Positions 42,330-64,000 of a stretch of 64,000 nucleotides of DNA are shown piece after piece; the stretch's first letter is position 1; every line of letters starts with the position of its first letter. This DNA comes from Gibbula magus (Eukaryota > Mollusca > Gastropoda > Trochida > Trochidae). The stretch is from positions 72,216,122-72,280,121 of the forward strand of contig OW388294.1 of the NCBI GenBank assembly GCA_936450465.1, given 5' to 3'. The notes below the pieces were generated by a model. It saw nothing but the letters and a program-made list of their open reading frames with translations. It was not told the DNA's origin and searched no databases. The translations under genes and the position numbers were made by a program.

Positions 42330-43429
42330 CTACCTCCTTCCCCCGGGCCTCCCCCAGGCAGAAGAAGACGGGCCCCCCTGTTCAGACTCGCCCCCACCGG
42401 CTCGTCGTCCCCGCTCACCACTGTGTTGTCGATTGCTCCTGACATACTTCCTCTGCGTCTGCCATTCACCATCTGCACCTGCAGCGTCGTATCTCCCGTG
42501 GTTGTTGATATCACGATCACCTACATCGTAGCTCCGTGCAGTGTCCCTGTCTCCGCGGTGTGTGTTGTTATCACGTGACCTTGATACCTCCAGACGGGCA
42601 CCTTTCACTGTGAGTCTATCCTCACCTACCACGGCAGCGATCGATCTCAGATTGGCTTCATACAACCTCTGCTCCCGAGTCTTATCTGAGTTTATAAAAA
42701 TGTCTCTGAAATTGCGAGTGTCTTTCAGCATTACCTTCGCCTTCAGGATCTGTATCTTCTCCGCTAGTGTTCTGCATGTCGCAACAACACTACACCAGGG
42801 TAACGTGCGTTTGTTGACACTTTTCTCACTGCTCGCTCGACTGCTGTGCTTCGTAGTTTGAGTCCATCATTGATAATCGCGTTCACTTTATTGGTCACAT
42901 TTTCATTTTCCGATTCAGAAACATTTTTCAGTACAATATTGAGTTTGATAGAACTGTCTAGGGTGTCATCTAACTTCTTCCGTATATCGCTGATCTCGTG
43001 TCTCACCTTGTCGTCTGACACACCCGTCGTCTGCTCTATACGGTCGATTCTAGCATGCACCTCATTCACTTTCACATTCACATTTTCTTTGATTTCATTC
43101 AATTTTCTGTCAAAAGAACGCTCTATCTTCTTTAGCATACAATCTTCAAAATTGTCCATACGTGTGGTTAAGGCTTTAGTGAGAAGATTCATTGCCTTTA
43201 CAACATCACAAAGTCGTGCATCACCATCGAGATAAAGTTCAGATTTCTCCTCAGTACAGTTCGTATTTTTCTCACCTTTACTTTTATTATTTGTACTGTC
43301 CATGTTGTCTTCGTGTTCATGAAGACGTCGTTTGCGGCCACAATCTTCACCGTCCATGTTCACACTGGTCGCTTGGACTTGGGTCGCCATTACGGCCGAG
43401 ACAAAATCCTCGTCAGTGTTTTTTGCCAT
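42330..43429 (-). pseudogene. LINE ORF1 (RNA-binding), one frameshift
   Basis: Starts at ATG 43429 (MAKNTDEDFVSAVM). It has a charged N-terminus, a coiled coil (LDDTLDSSIK region) and an RRM-like part (KLNIVLKNVSESENENV). The frame breaks near 42770-42800, where TAG follows RHAEH. It resumes in another frame as TLAEKIQILKAKVMLKDTRN with a long Arg/Gly/Ser-rich tail, to TAG at 42332-42330. Confidence 0.7.
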
Positions 43430-43615
43430 ATTCAGGTAAATGAAAAGTCCGAAAATCAGTTTTTGAGCACAAATCGTATGCTTTGCCTCGTATAGAAGCA
43501 ATATAGGCTGATAGATGAACGATCTGTACTAAGACAACGTGTCTAAAGAGGAAATAATCACCATTCGATCAGAGCATTCAAATTTCATGTCCGTTCGCAG
43601 CCAGCCTCGTTCTCT

Positions 43616-43714
43616 CCCATGAGAAACTGTGCATGGGTACTGGACCGTGCAGTTGGCTTGCTGAGTTGATCCCACGAGAAACTGTGCATGTGTACTGGAC
43701 TGTGCAGTTTCATG
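43616..43714. repeat. GTGCATGTGTACTGGACTGT minisatellite, right part
   Basis: Two further units (GAGAAACTGTGCATG, GTACTGGAC), continuing the array interrupted by the LINE. Confidence 0.8.
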
Positions 43715-44791
43715 TATGAACAGATGGGCAGACTAGTGTCTCCCTCGGGTTGAAAAAGTGCAGGGTAAATATACTAAACAACGGTATCTATTGACTTAAA
43801 GGAGGGTTCTATCGGGGTTCTTTTGTGGAAACGAAATTCGAGAGGATATTCCCGTTTTCACATTAAATGCTTTTTATACATGATTAAAACACAGTTAAAT
43901 TGAAAGATTTTAATGAAGGTAATTTGATAAAGACAAGCGCACATTTATTATTAAACAAGTTGTAAAATTAGGTACAACATAGGATGTTTTCATTTTACAT
44001 AAGATTTTGTGATGTCCCTTTAAAAGAGCACGTATTCATGATCACTGAAAAGGGCATTAATGAAAAGAACAAGAAGCATTTAAGGTACACACTTTCATAT
44101 ATTTATTAACATGTTGTCCATCTGTGGCAGTAACCACTGAAATCAAATTAGATTAAATTTATCAATTTTTTATTAAAATATATTTGCAAATATTCTATTC
44201 AAATCAAAATCAACAACGAAAATACAAGCATAATCGGTAACTATTTGTTGCAAAGAAATCCAACACCCGTTCGGCATTTCTTTGCTAGAGCCTTGATGGT
44301 CTCTTCTCTTGATCCATTCTTTTGATGGTTGGCATTGTGAATCGGAAGGATATGAAGGATGAAATATTTCTCGATGGTTTAAAGAATTACGAAAATTGTA
44401 AAAGCTTCCGCCTTTGAAAATGGCGAGAAAATTCTGTATGCTAAAATCAGAAAAAGTTTACCAAAAAAGGAAAAAGGACAGGGCGCATTTTCAGAAGGAC
44501 AGGTTGCTGAAACACAATCCGAGACAGACATACAGACATACAGATAAACAGAGGAGTCTTCTACACTCATGATCATACATGGTCAGTTGTTTTACAGACT
44601 GACCAATATTATTTACCAGAAGAACACATTACAAGAAATCGATGTTAAAGTGCATATGTACAATGACAAATTTTAACACAACCTTTACAAAGCAATGGAA
44701 GTGTTACATGTTATATTCCCAGATGGTACTGATAAAGTCGATTATCTAAAGGTTTAAACAGAGCTTAGGAGTCGTCCAAGATTGCGTTGAA
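43715..44791 (+). promoter_or_regulatory. Gene C upstream region
   Basis: Mostly unremarkable AT-rich sequence. The last roughly 100 bp before the ATG resemble the gene B leader (CAGATGGTACTGATAAA, ATCTAAAGG), so promoter and 5' UTR are likely within 44600-44791. No canonical TATA box is certain. Confidence 0.35.
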
Positions 44792-61832
<17,041 letters not shown>

Positions 61833-61857
61833 CATTTTATTTGCAAGGAATCTGAGA

Positions 61858-61863
61858 AATAAA
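61858..61863 (+). terminator. Gene C poly(A) signal AATAAA
   Basis: Canonical AATAAA 26 bp after the stop. Genes A and B have AGTAAA at the matching place (10164-10169 and 37146-37151). Confidence 0.55.
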
Positions 61864-64000
61864 ACATGATGAAAGTGAAATCCAATTTTATACTTTTTAC
61901 AAACAATTGAAAATCATGTGCACGGTTTGATACGATAATGTTCATACATGTTCATGCTATTATCCAGTCGCTATAGCTTTGTATCATAGCATAAAGTGCC
62001 ATTGGCGAAACCCCGTTACCAGGATTACTAACATGATAATTGCAAATTGTTGAAGATATAGAAGTCTCTTTGAATTCATAGAACATGATGATGTGTCAAA
62101 ATTTAAAATCGGCCAGTAACATATTTGTGATAGGGAGGAAGGAGTTTAATTCACGTGCATACTTTGAGCTTAGATAGGTGGATTTATAATATGGTTGGTT
62201 GCTGATTTGGCTTATTTGATGCCATTGTGGAATTTGGGGTATTAACCATTTTTGATAATGTGTGTACATGTACATGTTTTAATTGCATATGTGCGAGATT
62301 GTGAACTGAACTTCGTTGTGCAAGTAATAGAGTTCATAAACTAAACATTGTATCTGTAAATCTAAAAGCACTGGAATCCCCCTATATTAATGTACCTTGA
62401 CCGATATTGAATTCAACATTGTAAAGTAGTTGACAATCCATGACAATGCAGTATAATCAGTTCTGAAGTTCTGAAGTTCTGACAATGTTTATGTTGTACA
62501 TTGTTGAAATACATGATAAGCATGCTGTTTGAGGTTTAATTGTTGTCACATTTGACTTTGTTATGAACAATAAAACACAAGATCCCCCCCCCCCCAAATT
62601 TAAATTCAAAGGCCAAGGTTTTCTTAGGTAATGTCGATTTAAGATGTTTTTCATTCGTTTGAAAGTGGTACGAATTTTGTCTCTGTGGGATTTCGGTTTA
62701 AAAGAGCAATTTGACCCATTTGAAAGACATTATTGAACCGAGTATATTTGTGTTGTGAAACAGTTTGAAAGTTTACTATGTAAATAAATGTATTTGGAAT
62801 ACCTGAGTCGCTCTATTTAATCTTACACTTAACAAAATCCATTTAAAAAAAAAGATCAATGTCAAGGTTATTGAATATGGAAGACAATCGTCAAACACTT
62901 TTTAGGAACACGGATAAGGTTATATACACAAACATTCATGGCAATTACAAGATTTGTCATGTTATAATTCTTATACGTTTTACTTTTCAGATATATTTAC
63001 AAGTTACATTTACAAGTTATACAACTTAGAACACCCTCTCCTAAATATTTACACATAAATTATCTAAATTTTTTTTACCCAAGATAGACAGAAGACAACA
63101 GTTATAATTCTTGTGCGGTTTGATGCATCGAGAACCGGCTTTGTCACTTAAAGCTGACAGGAAATGTTAAGCGATTTATGTAATATTTCTTAAACGATTT
63201 TATTGTATCAAAATACTTGGCATTCTTTTTAATGGCTTATTTTAAAATCGAATGTATTTGTTTAAAGTTATAAATTGCATTGGGTGACATCATGAGAACA
63301 TTCTAAAATACAATTTCAAATGGATATAGGTATAGGTATAGGTATAGGTATATAGTATGGCTGTATATTTTTGCAGGTGCAAAGCTCTCTGCTTTGATAA
63401 TGCTGGAAGATAGGAGGACTTGGGTGTGTGTATCTGGGCGAGTTATATTGGTAACCAGGTTACCAAACATAGCTACCAAGCCCATGTAGTTAAGCTAAGG
63501 GTGAACGGTTAACAACAACTGTTCCTCACATTGCATTGAAAAGGAGTGTAAATTATTGCTTGGGTTTGAGGAGGGTCAACAACTACTTTTTGATTATATG
63601 AGGGACAATCTTAGTATTTTAGAAATCATTTCAAGCATTCAACTTGAACCACATATTTCTTAAGCACATTTGTTTGAGTCAATGGCTATGTTTGTTGTTA
63701 GGAGCGAAATCGTGGATTTGTTTTTATTTGAATTATACGACAACTGTATAAGCAAAGCTGGGGATAGACGTCAAAAGACAAGAGGTTAGCGAACTCATAC
63801 TCAGTCCAGAAAAGATGTCAAACTCCGTTTAGATTTTATTTCCCCAATCACCCTCCACTGCAATGCACTCATCATATAGCAATTTCAATTTCCCAATTCT
63901 GTGCCATTCGTGCAATCTTGGAATCATTACAATCTGCAGATTGTGAGCTCATAATTGGCAGATTGTTTGAACTATCTAGGAATGTTTCACCATAACCATT
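61864..64000. other. Gene C 3' flank
   Basis: AT-rich with no exon or transposon that I recognise. It has a short poly-C run near 62585 and a TATAGG repeat at 63319-63352. Confidence 0.4.
63319..63352 (+). repeat. (TATAGG)n microsatellite
   Basis: About five tandem TATAGG hexamers. Confidence 0.85.

Larger units (their letters stand above)
38627..43615 (-). mobile_element. Nearly full-length APE-type LINE
   Basis: A 5.0-kb element reading right to left. It has a 5' leader (43615-43430), ORF1, ORF2, a short 3' UTR and a (CTGT)n tail (minus strand) at 38627-38650 preceded by AATAAA. It is inserted in a minisatellite; CCCA on both sides (38623-38626, 43616-43619) may be the target duplication. 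The microsatellite tail and the endonuclease type are in line with CR1/Jockey/RTEX-like LINEs; the clade is not assigned. Confidence 0.85.

Overview
This is animal (metazoan) genomic DNA: AT-rich, with GT-AG introns and densely packed with transposable elements. The mix of a tRNA-derived SINE, APE-type LINEs with 2A peptides, Penelope-like elements, a hammerhead ribozyme in a tandem repeat and many foldback repeats fits a lophotrochozoan, most likely a mollusc (possibly a bivalve). The species assignment is inference. No bacterial operon, intact tRNA, rRNA or CRISPR array is present.

The host content is three paralogous genes in tandem, all on the + strand. Gene A lies at <2060-10134 (first exon not found), gene B at 13692-37120 and gene C at 44792-61832. 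I rebuilt them exon by exon; exon sizes and intron phases match between copies. Each predicts a secreted protein of about 285 aa. The order is a three-codon first exon (Met-Glu-Gln), a signal-peptide exon, a cysteine-rich Ly6/uPAR-like (LU, three-finger) domain split over three exons and ending in a CC-x4-CN signature, a short Cys-containing linker with an N-glycosylation sequon, and a C-type-lectin-like domain (CTLD) over two exons. The CTLD has the outer disulfide cysteines but lacks the inner pair and the WND calcium motif. The segment before the last cysteine differs most between copies.

The introns and spacers are mostly mobile DNA. 1-13.7 kb: SINE, palindromic MITE, gene A with a Russian-doll nest of foldback elements (4199-7025), a Tc1-like transposase relic, a 0.5-kb MITE, and a tandem repeat carrying an intact minus-strand type I hammerhead ribozyme (13400-13444). 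13.7-37 kb (gene B): intron 1 holds hairpins, a 2-kb TIR element and an internally deleted Penelope-like element. Intron 6 (12.9 kb) holds a CTTCGCTA foldback repeat, LINE pieces including an ORF1 with a 2A ribosome-skipping motif, a second MITE copy and a 0.9-kb CGCTTTAT minisatellite. 37-44 kb: a second 2A relic, then a nearly complete 5-kb LINE on the minus strand with an open 1192-codon endonuclease/RT frame, inserted in a minisatellite. 44.8-62 kb (gene C): intron 2 has a MITE and a CR1/L2-like RT fragment. Intron 5 has a palindromic block of Penelope-like copies without GIY-YIG nuclease, another LINE tail and an AAAGTCAA minisatellite. 62-64 kb shows nothing beyond a short microsatellite.

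The best candidates for something undescribed are the LU-CTLD lectin array, the hammerhead repeat, the nested foldback elements and the 2A-bearing LINEs. All splice models, functions and the ribozyme are predictions from reading the sequence.
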